A DNA stretch of 64,000 bases, from the NCBI GenBank assembly GCA_029203105.1, contig CP119318.1:139001-203000 (forward strand). Direction: 5' to 3'. Below the pieces are notes generated by a model. The model was not told the origin of the DNA. It was given only the letters and a program-made list of their open reading frames with translations, and searched no databases. The translations under genes and the position numbers were made by a program. Of this stretch, positions 17,837-26,973 are shown piece by piece; within the stretch, counting starts at the first letter, position 1, and each line of letters starts with the position of its first letter. The stretch is from Candidatus Kaistia colombiensis (lineage in GTDB: Bacteria > Pseudomonadota > Alphaproteobacteria > Rhizobiales > Kaistiaceae).

Positions 17837-18100
17837 ATGTCGATGAAGATTGTCGTCGCCGCGGTGTCGATCGCCGCTTTCCTGCCGCTGATCCCGATGG
17901 AGGCGCAGGCGGTTTCGCAGTCCGCGGCGAAGAACATCTGCATCAACCAGGCCGCCATCAAGCACAACTCGCTGCGCGGCAACGTGCATATCAATCGCGC
18001 CAAGATCCACAGCAACACCTATGAATTCGGGCTGGTGATCAACGACGCGCAGTTCAATTGCATCGTCACCAAGGGCGGCAAGATCCGCTATCTCGGGTAA
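17837..18100 (+). CDS. Small exported protein of unknown function
   Basis: An 87-residue protein with a clean signal peptide (MSMKIVVAAVSIAAFLPLIPMEAQA) and a mature part of about 62 residues containing two cysteines (ICIN and FNCIV) that could form a disulfide. GGAAGGAG precedes ATG 17837. I do not recognise a family. The spacing and SD make it a credible gene. Confidence 0.65.
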   Translation: MSMKIVVAAVSIAAFLPLIPMEAQAVSQSAAKNICINQAAIKHNSLRGNVHINRAKIHSNTYEFGLVINDAQFNCIVTKGGKIRYLG

Positions 18101-18174
18101 TTCGAAAGCCTCTGGCGCATCCGGATCGTTCCGGCATCATGGCTCCCCCTCATGATGGAGCGATTCGGATCGCC

Positions 18175-18711
18175 ATGGCCCACGTCCTCACGCTTTGCGG
18201 CAGCCTGCGAGCGGCGTCGTCCAACCGATCGCTGCTGCGCGCGACCGAGAGGATCGCCCCGGTTGGCGTCGTGTTCGAGCATTTCGACGGCATCGGCGAG
18301 CTGCCGCATTTCAATCCGGATATCGAAGCCGGACCGCTTCCCGCGCCGGTCGCTCATTTCCGCGCCCGGGTCGGCCACGCCGACGCCCTGCTGATCTCCT
18401 GCCCGGAATATGCGCGCGGCATTCCGGGCGCTTTCAAGAACGCGCTCGACTGGCTAGTCGGCGGCCATGAATTCCCCGGCAAGCCGATCGCGCTCTTCAA
18501 CGCGTCGCCCCGCGCCTCCGACGCGCAGGCGGCGCTCCGCCTCGTGCTGTCGACCATGTCCGGCCGCGTCGTCGACGAGGCGGCGATCACCGTCGCCCTC
18601 CTCTCCATGGGCATGGAGGCCGAAGCAATCGCTGCCGACCCTGCCCTTCGGCCGAAGATCGAGGCGGGGCTGGCTGCGCTGCTTGCCGCGGCCAGTTCTC
18701 AGTCCGGCTAA
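18175..18711 (+). CDS. NADPH-dependent FMN reductase family protein
   Basis: A 178-residue flavodoxin-fold oxidoreductase. The N-terminal LTLCGSLRAASSNRSLLRA is the FMN phosphate-binding loop (GSxRxxSxN), and CPEYARGIPGAFKNALDWLVG is the second family motif (PEYxxxxPGxLKNAxDW). Members reduce flavins, quinones, chromate or azo dyes. The start is ATG 18175, directly before the first beta strand. The gene is monocistronic. Its last four bases overlap the convergent TusA-like gene. Confidence 0.88.
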   Translation: MAHVLTLCGSLRAASSNRSLLRATERIAPVGVVFEHFDGIGELPHFNPDIEAGPLPAPVAHFRARVGHADALLISCPEYARGIPGAFKNALDWLVGGHEFPGKPIALFNASPRASDAQAALRLVLSTMSGRVVDEAAITVALLSMGMEAEAIAADPALRPKIEAGLAALLAAASSQSG

Positions 18712-19016
18712 GAAAGGCGCGCGCCCCGCTCGATCACGAAGCGCAGGATCGTGCGACCGGCCTCGTCATATCGCTCCTGCCGAACCAGAAAATGGCCGTC
18801 CTCCTGGCAGAGATGCGGAATGTCGATCGCCGCCATCGGATCCGTCGCCTCGACCAGGAGCCGCCCTCCCGCCGCCATGCCGGCGAGATGCTTGCGCGCC
18901 TTCAGCACCGGCAGCGGGCAGGCGAGCCCGCGCGCATCCAGGACGCGATCGGCGCTTCCTGTCCCGGCCCCCGGATCGGCGTCGTCACGGCGCCCGCGTT
19001 CGGCTTCATCGATCAT
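18708..19016 (-). CDS. TusA-like sulfur carrier protein (SirA/YedF family)
   Basis: About 102 residues from ATG 19016 (an in-frame ATG at 19052 adds twelve). The TusA signature LDARGLACPLPVLKARK carries the persulfide cysteine and the CPxP motif. It is followed by a short alpha/beta fold with VEATDPMAAIDIPHLCQEDGH, which also matches the family. A role as sulfur carrier in tRNA thiolation or cofactor synthesis is possible but no partner genes are near. It overlaps the flavin reductase stop by four bases. Confidence 0.85.
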   Translation of the reverse strand: MIDEAERGRRDDADPGAGTGSADRVLDARGLACPLPVLKARKHLAGMAAGGRLLVEATDPMAAIDIPHLCQEDGHFLVRQERYDEAGRTILRFVIERGARLS

Positions 19017-19165
19017 CTCGGTTGTCGCATCCCTGTCCCTCAGGCCGCCCACCGCCCAGGCCGGCGAACGCTTTCTTAAAGCAGAACACCATACAAGGTG
19101 AACCCGGTCGTCCGATTGCGTCCCTGATCCAGGAGCTCCGCCCGTTGCGTGTTTCCTTCGTCGGC

Positions 19166-20584
19166 ATGGTCGAGCGCTTTGCGCCGGCGGCGCTTCGCGC
19201 CCGGCTCTCCCGCTTCGCCGCCATCGCCGACAACATCGTGACCGGCCGCGACGACCGCGCCGTCGCGCAGCGCATGGCGCTGACCGCCTTCACCATCCGC
19301 GTGCTATCCGCTGTCATCGCCTATGCCAGCCAGGTCCTGCTGGCGCGCTGGATGGGCGATTTTGAATATGGCGTCTACGTCGTCGTCTGGGTCGGCGCGG
19401 TCATCATCGGCGGCCTCGCCTGCCTCGGCATCCAGACCGCCGTCGTCCGCTTCGTGCCGGAATATGCGGCCCGCAACGAGCTGGCGCTGCTGCGCGGCAT
19501 CCTGATCGGCAGCCGCGTGCATGGCCTCGCCACGGCGACCCTGATCGGCGCCATCGGCCTGATCGGCGTCTTCCTGTTCCGCGACGCCATCGCCGGCTAC
19601 TACGTCATGCCGCTCTATCTGGCGGCGATCTGCATTCCCATGCTGGCGATCGGCGAGATCCAGGACGGGCTGGCGCGCGGCTTCAACTGGGCCGATCTGG
19701 CGCTCTGGCCGACCTTCATCATCCGCCCGGTCCTGATCATCGCCTTCACCTTCGCCGCGCTCCAGATGGGCGCCGTGCCGGACGCGACGACGGCGATGGT
19801 GACGGCAATCCTCGCCACCTACCTGACCAGCGTCCTGCAGATGGGGGCGCTTGCCTATCGCACGCGAAAAGTCGTGGCGCCGGGCGTCCGGCACTATCGC
19901 TCCTTCACCTGGATCGCCGTCGCCTTCCCGATTTTCCTGGTCGAGGGCTTCTTCAATCTCCTGACCAATGTCGACATCCTGATCGTCGGCCAACTGCGCC
20001 CGCCGGAAGAGGTCGCTGTCTACTTCGCCACGGTGAAGACGCTGGCGCTGGTGCATTTCGTCTATTTCGCCGTGCGCGCCGCGACCATGCAGCGCTTCTC
20101 GCAATATTACGCCTCCGGCGACCGCGTTCGTTTCGAGGCAACGGTACGGGATTCGCTGCACTGGACCTTCTGGCCGTCGGTCGTCGCCGTTGTCGTCCTG
20201 CTGCTCTGCGGCCGCTTCCTGCTGTCGATGTTCGGTGCGAGCTTCGTCTCCGGCTTCCCGCTGATCTTCATCTTCGCCGCCGGCCTGCTGGTCCGCGCCA
20301 TGATCGGCCCGGCCGAGAGCATCCTGACCATGGCCGGCGAACAGCGCATCTGCGCCGCCGTCTATGCCGGCACTTTTCTGGTCAATCTGATTTTGAACTA
20401 CACGCTGATCCCGCATTTCGGGCTGGAGGGAGCGGCGATCGCCACGTCGCTGGCGCTCTGCCTCGAGACGCTCGCCGTCTATCTGGCGGTGCGCTGGCGG
20501 CTGAAGCTCCGGTGCTCGATCCTGCATGTGCTCGGACCGCGCGGCACCATCCGCCTGACGCCGCGCCCGGAGAGCCAGACGTGA
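19166..20584 (+). CDS. Polysaccharide/oligosaccharide flippase (Wzx/MATE-like)
   Basis: A polytopic membrane protein with 12-14 helices, about 472 residues from ATG 19166. TTG 19145, eleven bases after AGGAG, is an equally plausible start. The N-terminal helix pair (MALTAFTIRVLSAVIAYASQVLLARWMGDFEYGVYVVVW) is typical of the polysaccharide synthesis flippase family, with a C-terminal half MATE-like (GPAESILTMAGEQRICAAVYAGTFLVNLILNYTLIPHFGLEGAAIATSLAL). It probably moves lipid-linked glycans across the inner membrane. Its stop overlaps the GTG start of the acetyltransferase gene (GTGA), implying translational coupling. Confidence 0.85.
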   Translation: MVERFAPAALRARLSRFAAIADNIVTGRDDRAVAQRMALTAFTIRVLSAVIAYASQVLLARWMGDFEYGVYVVVWVGAVIIGGLACLGIQTAVVRFVPEYAARNELALLRGILIGSRVHGLATATLIGAIGLIGVFLFRDAIAGYYVMPLYLAAICIPMLAIGEIQDGLARGFNWADLALWPTFIIRPVLIIAFTFAALQMGAVPDATTAMVTAILATYLTSVLQMGALAYRTRKVVAPGVRHYRSFTWIAVAFPIFLVEGFFNLLTNVDILIVGQLRPPEEVAVYFATVKTLALVHFVYFAVRAATMQRFSQYYASGDRVRFEATVRDSLHWTFWPSVVAVVVLLLCGRFLLSMFGASFVSGFPLIFIFAAGLLVRAMIGPAESILTMAGEQRICAAVYAGTFLVNLILNYTLIPHFGLEGAAIATSLALCLETLAVYLAVRWRLKLRCSILHVLGPRGTIRLTPRPESQT

Positions 20585-21729
20585 CAAGCGCTTCGGCCGC
20601 GGCAAGCCAGGCTTGCGAGACCGACCTGACCGCCAGCGTGGCCGAGGACAATCCCTTTTTCACCGAGGCCGTGCTGATGGCGGCTCGGCAGCATCTCGGC
20701 GACGCCAAGGTCTCGGTCGCCGAGATCGCCGATGCCGGCGGTCGCCGCATCGGACTGGCGCCGATCCGGCCCACCCGGCTCGGCCGGCTCGTTCCGGCGA
20801 TGTCGATCTGGGTCCACCTGCATGGTCCGCTCGGGGCGCCTCTGCTCGATGCCGACGCGATCGACGCGGCGGCGGCCGGGCTGCTCGACGCCATGGATGG
20901 CGGGTGCCCGGGACAGGGCATCCTTGAATTCCCCTATCTGCCGCTGGCCGGGCCCGTCGCCGAAGCGCTCCGCCGCCAGGCCGAGATCGCCGGCCGCCCG
21001 GTGGCTGTGCTGGCGGCCCACCGGCGCGCCATGCTGAAGCGGACGGGCCCGGACGCCGCCGGCTTCCTGCAGGCAATCTCGACGAAGAAGCGCCGGGAAC
21101 TGGCGCGCCAGTTCCGTCGTCTCGGCGAATTGGGAGACCTCACCGTCGAGCCTATCGCGGATCCGGCCCGTCGCGCCGAGGCGCTCGACGACTTCTTCGC
21201 GCTGGAAGCCAGCGGCTGGAAAGGTAGACGCGGCACCGCCCTCACCCTGCGCGAGCGGGAAAGGGCCTTTGCCAAGGCGGCGGTCGCGACGGGCGACACC
21301 GTGATCCAGGCGATCCGGCTGGACGGCCGCGCCGTCGCCATGCTGGTCAGCTTCAAGGCCGGCGCCAGCGCCGTCACCTGGAAGATCGCCTATGACGAAG
21401 CCTATGCGCGCTTTTCGCCCGGCGTCCACGTCATGCTGGAAGCGTCCGTGGCGTTGCTCGCCGACCCGGCGATCCGGCAGATCGATTCGATCGCCATCGC
21501 CGATCACCCCATGGTCGACCATCTCTGGCCCGACCGGCTGGAGATCGGCACGCTGGTGATCGGGCCGCGGGGCGGCGGGATTCGTTACGAGACGGGTCTG
21601 GCGCTGGCGCGGCTGGAGCTGGCCCTGCGGCCGATCGGGCGGCGGCTCGTCCACACCGCCCGCAGGAAGGCCGAGGCGCTGAAGGGGCGCTTCAGACGAT
21701 CTGCATCAGCTGGATCGCCAGCAGGCTGA
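20581..21729 (+). CDS. GNAT acetyltransferase, CelD/BcsL-like
   Basis: A 382-residue protein with the Acetyltransf_6 domain (about residues 165-320): KKRRELARQFRRLGELG, LEASGWKGRRGTAL, and WKIAYDEAYARFSPGVHVMLE. These are the marks of CelD/BcsL-type acetyltransferases often found with exopolysaccharide or cellulose genes. GTG 20581 overlaps the flippase stop, so both probably act on the same glycan, for instance acetylating it before or after export. The 3' end overlaps the convergent YeiH-like gene by 38 bases. Confidence 0.82.
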   Translation: MTSASAAASQACETDLTASVAEDNPFFTEAVLMAARQHLGDAKVSVAEIADAGGRRIGLAPIRPTRLGRLVPAMSIWVHLHGPLGAPLLDADAIDAAAAGLLDAMDGGCPGQGILEFPYLPLAGPVAEALRRQAEIAGRPVAVLAAHRRAMLKRTGPDAAGFLQAISTKKRRELARQFRRLGELGDLTVEPIADPARRAEALDDFFALEASGWKGRRGTALTLRERERAFAKAAVATGDTVIQAIRLDGRAVAMLVSFKAGASAVTWKIAYDEAYARFSPGVHVMLEASVALLADPAIRQIDSIAIADHPMVDHLWPDRLEIGTLVIGPRGGGIRYETGLALARLELALRPIGRRLVHTARRKAEALKGRFRRSASAGSPAG

Positions 21730-22732
21730 TCGCGCCGAGCGCCGCGAGCGACAGGACGACCGTCGCCGTGACCCGCATTCCGGCCCGCGCCACCGAGCGG
21801 ACATCGACGCCGAGTCCCAGTGCCGCCATGGCAAGCACTGTCAGGAAGCCGGAGACCGGAGCCGTGCGGGCAACGACGGCGTCCGGGATCAGGCCGACCG
21901 AGCGCAATAGACCGAGCGCGATGAAGCCCAGGATGAACCAGGGCACCATATGGCGCAGGCTCGGGCGACCGGCTCCGATGCCCGCGCCGTCGACCCGGCT
22001 CTGCAGCAGCGACAGCACCAGCACGACCGGCCCGAGCATCAGCACGCGCAAGAGCTTGACCAGCGTGCCCATCTGCACACTGGCGACGGCGACCGGCGCG
22101 GTGGCGGCCAAAACCTGCGGCACCGCGTAGACGGTCAGGCCGGCGAACACGCCATACTGCGTCACCGACAGGCCGAAAACGGGCATCAGCAAGGGCAGCG
22201 TCAGCACGACGACGACGCCAAGCACCGCCGTGAAGGCGATCGCCGACGCCACGTCCTCGCCATCGGCGCGGATGACGGGAGCCGCCGCCGCAATGGCGGA
22301 ATTGCCGCAGATGGAGTTGCCGCAGGCGATCAGGATCGACATGCCGCGATCCAGCCCCATCATCCGGCCAATGCCGTAGCTGATGAGGATGGCGCTGACG
22401 ACGACCAGCGCGACGCCGACGAGAAGGGTCAGTCCCTGCGCGGCGACGGCCGCGGCGCTGACCGAAACGCCGAGCAGCATCACCGCGAATTCGAGCAGCG
22501 TCCGCGCGCTGAAAGAAACGCCCGGCAGAAAGCTCGGGCCGGGCCGCCAGATCGAGCGCACCGCGACGCCCAGCAGGATCGCCAGCACGACGCCATCGAG
22601 CCAGGCCCGGCCGAGCAGCGCAGCCTCGACATGTTCAACAAGGAGAGCCGCGACCGATACGGCGGCGGTGAGGGCGAGACCCGGGCCGAGGCCTTGCAGG
22701 CGGGACGGGAGAGATTGGGATGCGATGGTCAT
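21692..22732 (-). CDS. YeiH family (UPF0324) putative sulfate/sulfite exporter
   Basis: About 346 residues, ten or more membrane helices. The family signature is CGNSICGNSAIAAAAPVI in the middle, with ARTLLEFAVMLLGVSVS before it and AALGLGVDVRSV near the C-terminus. ATG 22732 begins at MTIASQ. An in-frame ATG at 22756 adds eight residues. It is divergent from a LysR-type regulator. In E. coli the same genes, yeiE and yeiH, are neighbours, and YeiE has been linked to sulfite sensing, so an oxyanion export role is a reasonable inference. Confidence 0.88.
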   Translation of the reverse strand: MTIASQSLPSRLQGLGPGLALTAAVSVAALLVEHVEAALLGRAWLDGVVLAILLGVAVRSIWRPGPSFLPGVSFSARTLLEFAVMLLGVSVSAAAVAAQGLTLLVGVALVVVSAILISYGIGRMMGLDRGMSILIACGNSICGNSAIAAAAPVIRADGEDVASAIAFTAVLGVVVVLTLPLLMPVFGLSVTQYGVFAGLTVYAVPQVLAATAPVAVASVQMGTLVKLLRVLMLGPVVLVLSLLQSRVDGAGIGAGRPSLRHMVPWFILGFIALGLLRSVGLIPDAVVARTAPVSGFLTVLAMAALGLGVDVRSVARAGMRVTATVVLSLAALGAISLLAIQLMQIV

Positions 22733-22769
22733 GCCGGCAGGATGCATCCGACCCAATCATGCATTCCAT

Positions 22770-22796
22770 TTCGAAATATAATACTGTTCATTCGAA
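22770..22796. promoter_or_regulatory. Paired TTCGAA sites in the LysR/YeiH divergent promoter
   Basis: Two TTCGAA hexamers (22770-22775 and 22791-22796), 21 bases apart and so on the same DNA face, surround an AT-rich stretch in the 84-base divergent spacer. This fits a LysR-type binding site but the regulator's true motif is unknown. Confidence 0.4.
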
Positions 22797-22816
22797 CCAA
22801 TCGAACAAACCATCCC

Positions 22817-23707
22817 ATGACCCTCGACCAGCTTAGAATTTTCATCGCCGTCGCCGAACGCGAGCACCTGACCCGCGCGGCAGAAGCGCTGCGGCTGACA
22901 CCGTCGGCGGTCAGCTCAGCGATCCATGCGCTCGAAGCGCGCTATGACACGCGCCTGTTCGACAGGGTCGGCCGGCGGATCGAGCTCACCGAGGCGGGGC
23001 GCATCTTCCTTGTCGAGGCCAGGGCGACGCTCGCCCGGGCGCAGGCGGCCGAGCTGGCGCTGGCGGAATTGGGCGGGCTGGTGCGCGGCACGCTGGAGAT
23101 CCAGGCGAGCCAGACCATCGCCAGCTACTGGCTGCCACCCGCGCTTGTCCGGTTTCGCGCCGCCTATCCCTCGATCGGCATCCATCTGCAGACCGGCAAC
23201 ACCGAAACCGTTCGCCACGCCGTGCATGAGGGAATTGCCGAGATCGGCTTCATCGAGGGCGACATCGACGATCCGGCTCTGGCGACGCGCGCGGTGGGCG
23301 AGGACAGGCTGATCCTCGTCGCGACGCCCGGCCATGCATTGGCCAAGGCGGCCGAGGTCGGACCCGAGCACATCGCGGCGACGCGCTGGGTGATGCGCGA
23401 ACGGGGCTCCGGCACGCGCTCGGTATTCGAGGCGGCGCTCACCGCGCGCGGCATCCTGCCGGAGACGCTGCAGATCGACCTGGAATTGCCGAGCAACGAG
23501 GCGGTCCGCTCCGCCGTCGAAGTCGGCGATCATGCGACCGTCGTCTCCGAGCTGGTGGCGAGCCCGCATATCGAGGCGGGCAAGCTGGCGCGCGCCGCCT
23601 TCGAGATGACGCCGCGCGCCTTCAGCATGGTCTGGCACAAGGAACGCTACCGCTCGAAGGCGGCGCTGGCGCTCGAAGCGCTGCTGCCCGGTCGGACTAG
23701 CGGTTGA
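22817..23707 (+). CDS. LysR-type transcriptional regulator (YeiE-like)
   Basis: A 296-residue regulator: the N-terminal winged helix is MTLDQLRIFIAVAEREHLTRAAEALRLTPSAVSSAIHALE, followed by the linker helix and a periplasmic-binding-protein-like effector domain (about 90-296) similar to the CysB/YeiE group (LEIQASQTIASYWLPPAL). It is divergent from the YeiH-like exporter gene and most likely activates it. The last 11 bases overlap the convergent CAP-domain gene. Confidence 0.9.
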   Translation: MTLDQLRIFIAVAEREHLTRAAEALRLTPSAVSSAIHALEARYDTRLFDRVGRRIELTEAGRIFLVEARATLARAQAAELALAELGGLVRGTLEIQASQTIASYWLPPALVRFRAAYPSIGIHLQTGNTETVRHAVHEGIAEIGFIEGDIDDPALATRAVGEDRLILVATPGHALAKAAEVGPEHIAATRWVMRERGSGTRSVFEAALTARGILPETLQIDLELPSNEAVRSAVEVGDHATVVSELVASPHIEAGKLARAAFEMTPRAFSMVWHKERYRSKAALALEALLPGRTSG

Positions 23708-24308
23708 CGACCGCGCCGCCGATCGAAACCACCGTGCTGCCATCGGCCGGCAGCGGCCCGCCGCCGACCACGGTCGGGCGCTCATAGGGCTTGGCCAGCA
23801 CCAGCGACCAGTAGACCTTGTACTTGCTGTTCGGCGCATATGCCGTTCCGATGCCGATCTTGGTCACGCCCGGCTTCAGCATGTTGGCATTGTGGTGGGG
23901 CGAATCGCGCCAGCCCGAAAAGGCTTCGGCCAGCGTGCGATAGCCGGCGCCGACATTCTCCGCTGCGATGCCGGCGTCGAAGCCGGAAGCGGCGAGGCGA
24001 CGCTGGAAGCTGCCGCCGACGTCGTGGTTGACCTTGTCAGCCTTTGCCATGGCGCGCGCCTGGTCGGCCGCCATCTTGTTCAGCAGCGGATCGACGGTGA
24101 CGGTACCGAGGCCCTTGTTCATGCGGTAGCCGGAGATCAGGCTGGCCGCCGCCTGCGGGTCGACGGTAGCGCCGGCGGAATCGATCCGGTTGTAGAACAC
24201 CGGTGATTTCGGCGTCGTGTCCACCGTCTCCGAGCAGCCGGCCAGGACGGCGGCGGCGACAGTCAGAGCGGCAAGCAGCGGGGGCAGACGCCGGGAAGGG
24301 AAGGTCAT
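23697..24308 (-). CDS. CAP/SCP domain lipoprotein
   Basis: A 203-residue envelope lipoprotein. The signal peptide ends in the lipobox VLAGC (C25). The SCP/PR-1 (CAP) domain occupies about residues 55-178, with NKMAADQARAMAKADKVNHD, AAENVGAGYRTLAEAFSGWRDSPHHNANML and a C-terminal YWSLVLAKP strand. The bacterial role of such proteins is unclear. A structural or lipid/peptidoglycan-binding function is often proposed. It is co-directional with the MscS gene, about 94 bases apart. Confidence 0.88.
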   Translation of the reverse strand: MTFPSRRLPPLLAALTVAAAVLAGCSETVDTTPKSPVFYNRIDSAGATVDPQAAASLISGYRMNKGLGTVTVDPLLNKMAADQARAMAKADKVNHDVGGSFQRRLAASGFDAGIAAENVGAGYRTLAEAFSGWRDSPHHNANMLKPGVTKIGIGTAYAPNSKYKVYWSLVLAKPYERPTVVGGGPLPADGSTVVSIGGAVVNR

Positions 24309-24402
24309 GGAACGGCCTCGGGGGTAAGGGAAGCTGAGAGTTGGGAATGGGCAGAAAACGCTAACGAACCGCGAGCGGTCAGACGGATGGATCGGCGGCG
24401 GC

Positions 24403-26817
24403 TCAGCCGGGGAGCGCCACGCCCGCCTCCTTCAACCGGCTCAGAATCGCGAAGCGCAGATCGGAGCGAACCGTCGCGCCGGTGGCGATATCGGCCAGAT
24501 AGCAGCGCAGTTCGAAATCGAGCGCCTTTTCGCCGAAATTCAGGAACAGCACGATCGGCTCGGGATATCGCAGCACGAGCGCATGGCTCTTGGCGGTTTC
24601 GAGCAGGATCGCCTTCACCTGCTCGGCGTCGGCCAGCTTGCTGACCGTCACCGGCACGACGATGCGGCCCGAGCGATCGCGCAGCACCATGTTCTTGACG
24701 ATGCCGGTGATCAGGCTCGAATTCGGCACGATCACCGTGGCGCGATCGAAGGTCTCGATCTCGGTGGCGCGCACATTGATGCGCTTGACCGTCCCCTCCT
24801 CCGCCCCGACCGTGATCCAGTCGCCGGCCCGGATCGGCCGCTCGGCGAGCAGGATCAGCCCGGAGACGAAATTGTTGACGATCGCCTGCAGGCCGAGACC
24901 GATACCGACCGAAAGCGCTCCGGCGACGATCGCGATGTTCGAGAGATCGAGGCCCGCATAGCCGAAGGCGAGCGTCGCCGCGAAGATCATGCCGACATAG
25001 CCGACGCTGGTGCGGATCGAGTTGCGCAAGCCCGAGTCGAGCCGGGTCGTCGGCAGGAAGCGCGTGTCGAGCCAGCCCTGGATGGTTCGGGTGATGATCA
25101 GGCCGATGACGAACACGACGATGCCAGCGCTCAGCGTCGACAGCGAAATGGTGATCGAGCCGATCTTGAAGCCGAAGAAGAGCTGGCGGATCGTCTCGAA
25201 CAATCCGGAGGAGTCGACGCCCCACTGCGCCACGATGGCAAGGAAGGCGAAGCCGATCAGAACCAGATGCGCCGCGCCATTGGCGAGCACGCCGGCCTGC
25301 GTCACCGAACGTGGCGCGAAGCCGACCGAGGAGATGAGGCGGCTGCCGACGGCGCCGTCGCGGCGGAACGAGGCGGCGGTGAGTTCATCGGTCAGCTTCA
25401 TCAACAGATAGAGCAAGGAGATGACGACGGAGATCCAGACCGTCTGGGTCGTGATGAAGCGACCGAGCGCGACATAGCCCATCAGGTCGGCGATGATGGC
25501 GATGCCGGCGGAGAGGCCGGCGACCATGAGCGCAATTCGCTTCAGCCCGTACTCCTCGTCGGCCGCGTCATCGGGCTCCTCGTCCTCGGGCGAGCCGCGC
25601 CGGGTCAGCACGCGCACCATGCCGATGATCAGCACGGCGATCACAATCGACAGAATGCCGTCCAGCGCGATGACGAACTGCAGCGACGCCAACGTGACCT
25701 TGGCGAAGCTCTGGTGGACGATGACCATCGCCTCGATCGCGGCGATGGCCACGGAAAAATGGAAGGCGCGAGTGGCGACCGCATCGTCCAGCGCCACCAG
25801 CCGCCAGGTGCTGCGGGTCGGCGCCAGCAGCGCCCGCGACACGCCGAAGGCGAGCGAGAAGAACACGATCGCCGCCGTCGCGCCCGTCCAGAGCAGATCG
25901 ATGCGATAGGGCATCAGATCGAGCGCCTTCAGGATGGACTGCGCGCCCATCAGCACGATCAGCGGCAGAAAGGCGTTGACCGCGACGATCGCTGCCGCCG
26001 ACATCACCTTGGTGCGCATCGTCGGCTGGTGCTCGGCGGTCGGGCGGCGCAACTTGGAAAGCAGGAAGCGCCGGCCCGGCACCAGCACCGTGATGATCAG
26101 AGCCAGCAGGCTGACGAAGATTGCGATCACCGAACGGTCGCTGCGATTGGCGACGACGCCGGCCCATTCGCCGACGATCGAGCCGGAGCGGCCGACAATC
26201 GACGGCACGTCGGTGGCGGCGTCCCCCCAGAGGCCGGGATCGATCAGGCTGGAGTTGCGCTCCAGCAGCGCCGCCGTGAAGCGGGTGCGTCGCCGCTCGC
26301 CGATCTGCGATAGTGTGTAGGAACCATGCGTGGCGACGGCGAGCGCCTGCTTCTGGAACCCAGCCAGGTCGGCGAGCTGCTGCTCCGCCTGCTGACGGTT
26401 CTCCTTCGCCGCATCCGATTCCGCCGCGTCGGCCGTTCCCGTCGGCTTCAGCTGCTCGACCTGGGCCGTGGCCGCTTCGACCTTTGGCGCCAGCGCATCC
26501 GCCAGCGCATTGGCCGCCGTGACGATATCGGTCGTATCCTGCTTGAATCGCTTGAAATCGGCGTCGGTCAGGCCTTCGCCTTCAATGGCGACGTCCATCT
26601 TCTCGAGCGCGGTATTCCAACTGTTGATCTGCTTTTGCGGATCGTCGGGCTGGGCCCAGGCGGACCCGACCGCCAGAAGGCCGAGCAGGCACACCGCGAC
26701 GAACAGGCGGAGGAACGCCCCGACCACACCGCGAGGCGTGTCGACGAAAGCCGACCGACGGCTGAGAGAGGCAGCGCTGAACAAGCAGATCTCCGGCTGG
26801 GCAACGAGCCGCATCAT
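24403..26817 (-). CDS. Large MscS family mechanosensitive channel (DUF3772)
   Basis: An 804-residue channel. A signal peptide (to about AWAQP, residue 56) precedes a periplasmic domain of the DUF3772 type with a coiled-coil stretch (QVEQLKPTGTADAAESDAAKENRQQAEQQLADL). About ten membrane helices follow. The pore helix (AIVAGALSVGIGLGLQAIVNNFVSGLILLAERPIRAGDWI) and the beta domain after it are canonical MscS. Such large channels open during hypo-osmotic shock and release solutes. The first 20 or so residues look unlike a signal sequence, and an internal start may be used. Confidence 0.9.
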   Translation of the reverse strand: MMRLVAQPEICLFSAASLSRRSAFVDTPRGVVGAFLRLFVAVCLLGLLAVGSAWAQPDDPQKQINSWNTALEKMDVAIEGEGLTDADFKRFKQDTTDIVTAANALADALAPKVEAATAQVEQLKPTGTADAAESDAAKENRQQAEQQLADLAGFQKQALAVATHGSYTLSQIGERRRTRFTAALLERNSSLIDPGLWGDAATDVPSIVGRSGSIVGEWAGVVANRSDRSVIAIFVSLLALIITVLVPGRRFLLSKLRRPTAEHQPTMRTKVMSAAAIVAVNAFLPLIVLMGAQSILKALDLMPYRIDLLWTGATAAIVFFSLAFGVSRALLAPTRSTWRLVALDDAVATRAFHFSVAIAAIEAMVIVHQSFAKVTLASLQFVIALDGILSIVIAVLIIGMVRVLTRRGSPEDEEPDDAADEEYGLKRIALMVAGLSAGIAIIADLMGYVALGRFITTQTVWISVVISLLYLLMKLTDELTAASFRRDGAVGSRLISSVGFAPRSVTQAGVLANGAAHLVLIGFAFLAIVAQWGVDSSGLFETIRQLFFGFKIGSITISLSTLSAGIVVFVIGLIITRTIQGWLDTRFLPTTRLDSGLRNSIRTSVGYVGMIFAATLAFGYAGLDLSNIAIVAGALSVGIGLGLQAIVNNFVSGLILLAERPIRAGDWITVGAEEGTVKRINVRATEIETFDRATVIVPNSSLITGIVKNMVLRDRSGRIVVPVTVSKLADAEQVKAILLETAKSHALVLRYPEPIVLFLNFGEKALDFELRCYLADIATGATVRSDLRFAILSRLKEAGVALPG

Positions 26818-26973
26818 GCGGTTGCCTGAGCTATAGGATTAAAGATGACGAGAATAGGGAGCTAGGCTGCAATTTGCCGGTCATGCAAGCGCTGCAAGAT
26901 CCTTCCGCACGGGTGGCGCGGCGGCCGCGGCACCCCATATGCGTCGATCGAGCCACCGCAAAGGACCCATCGC

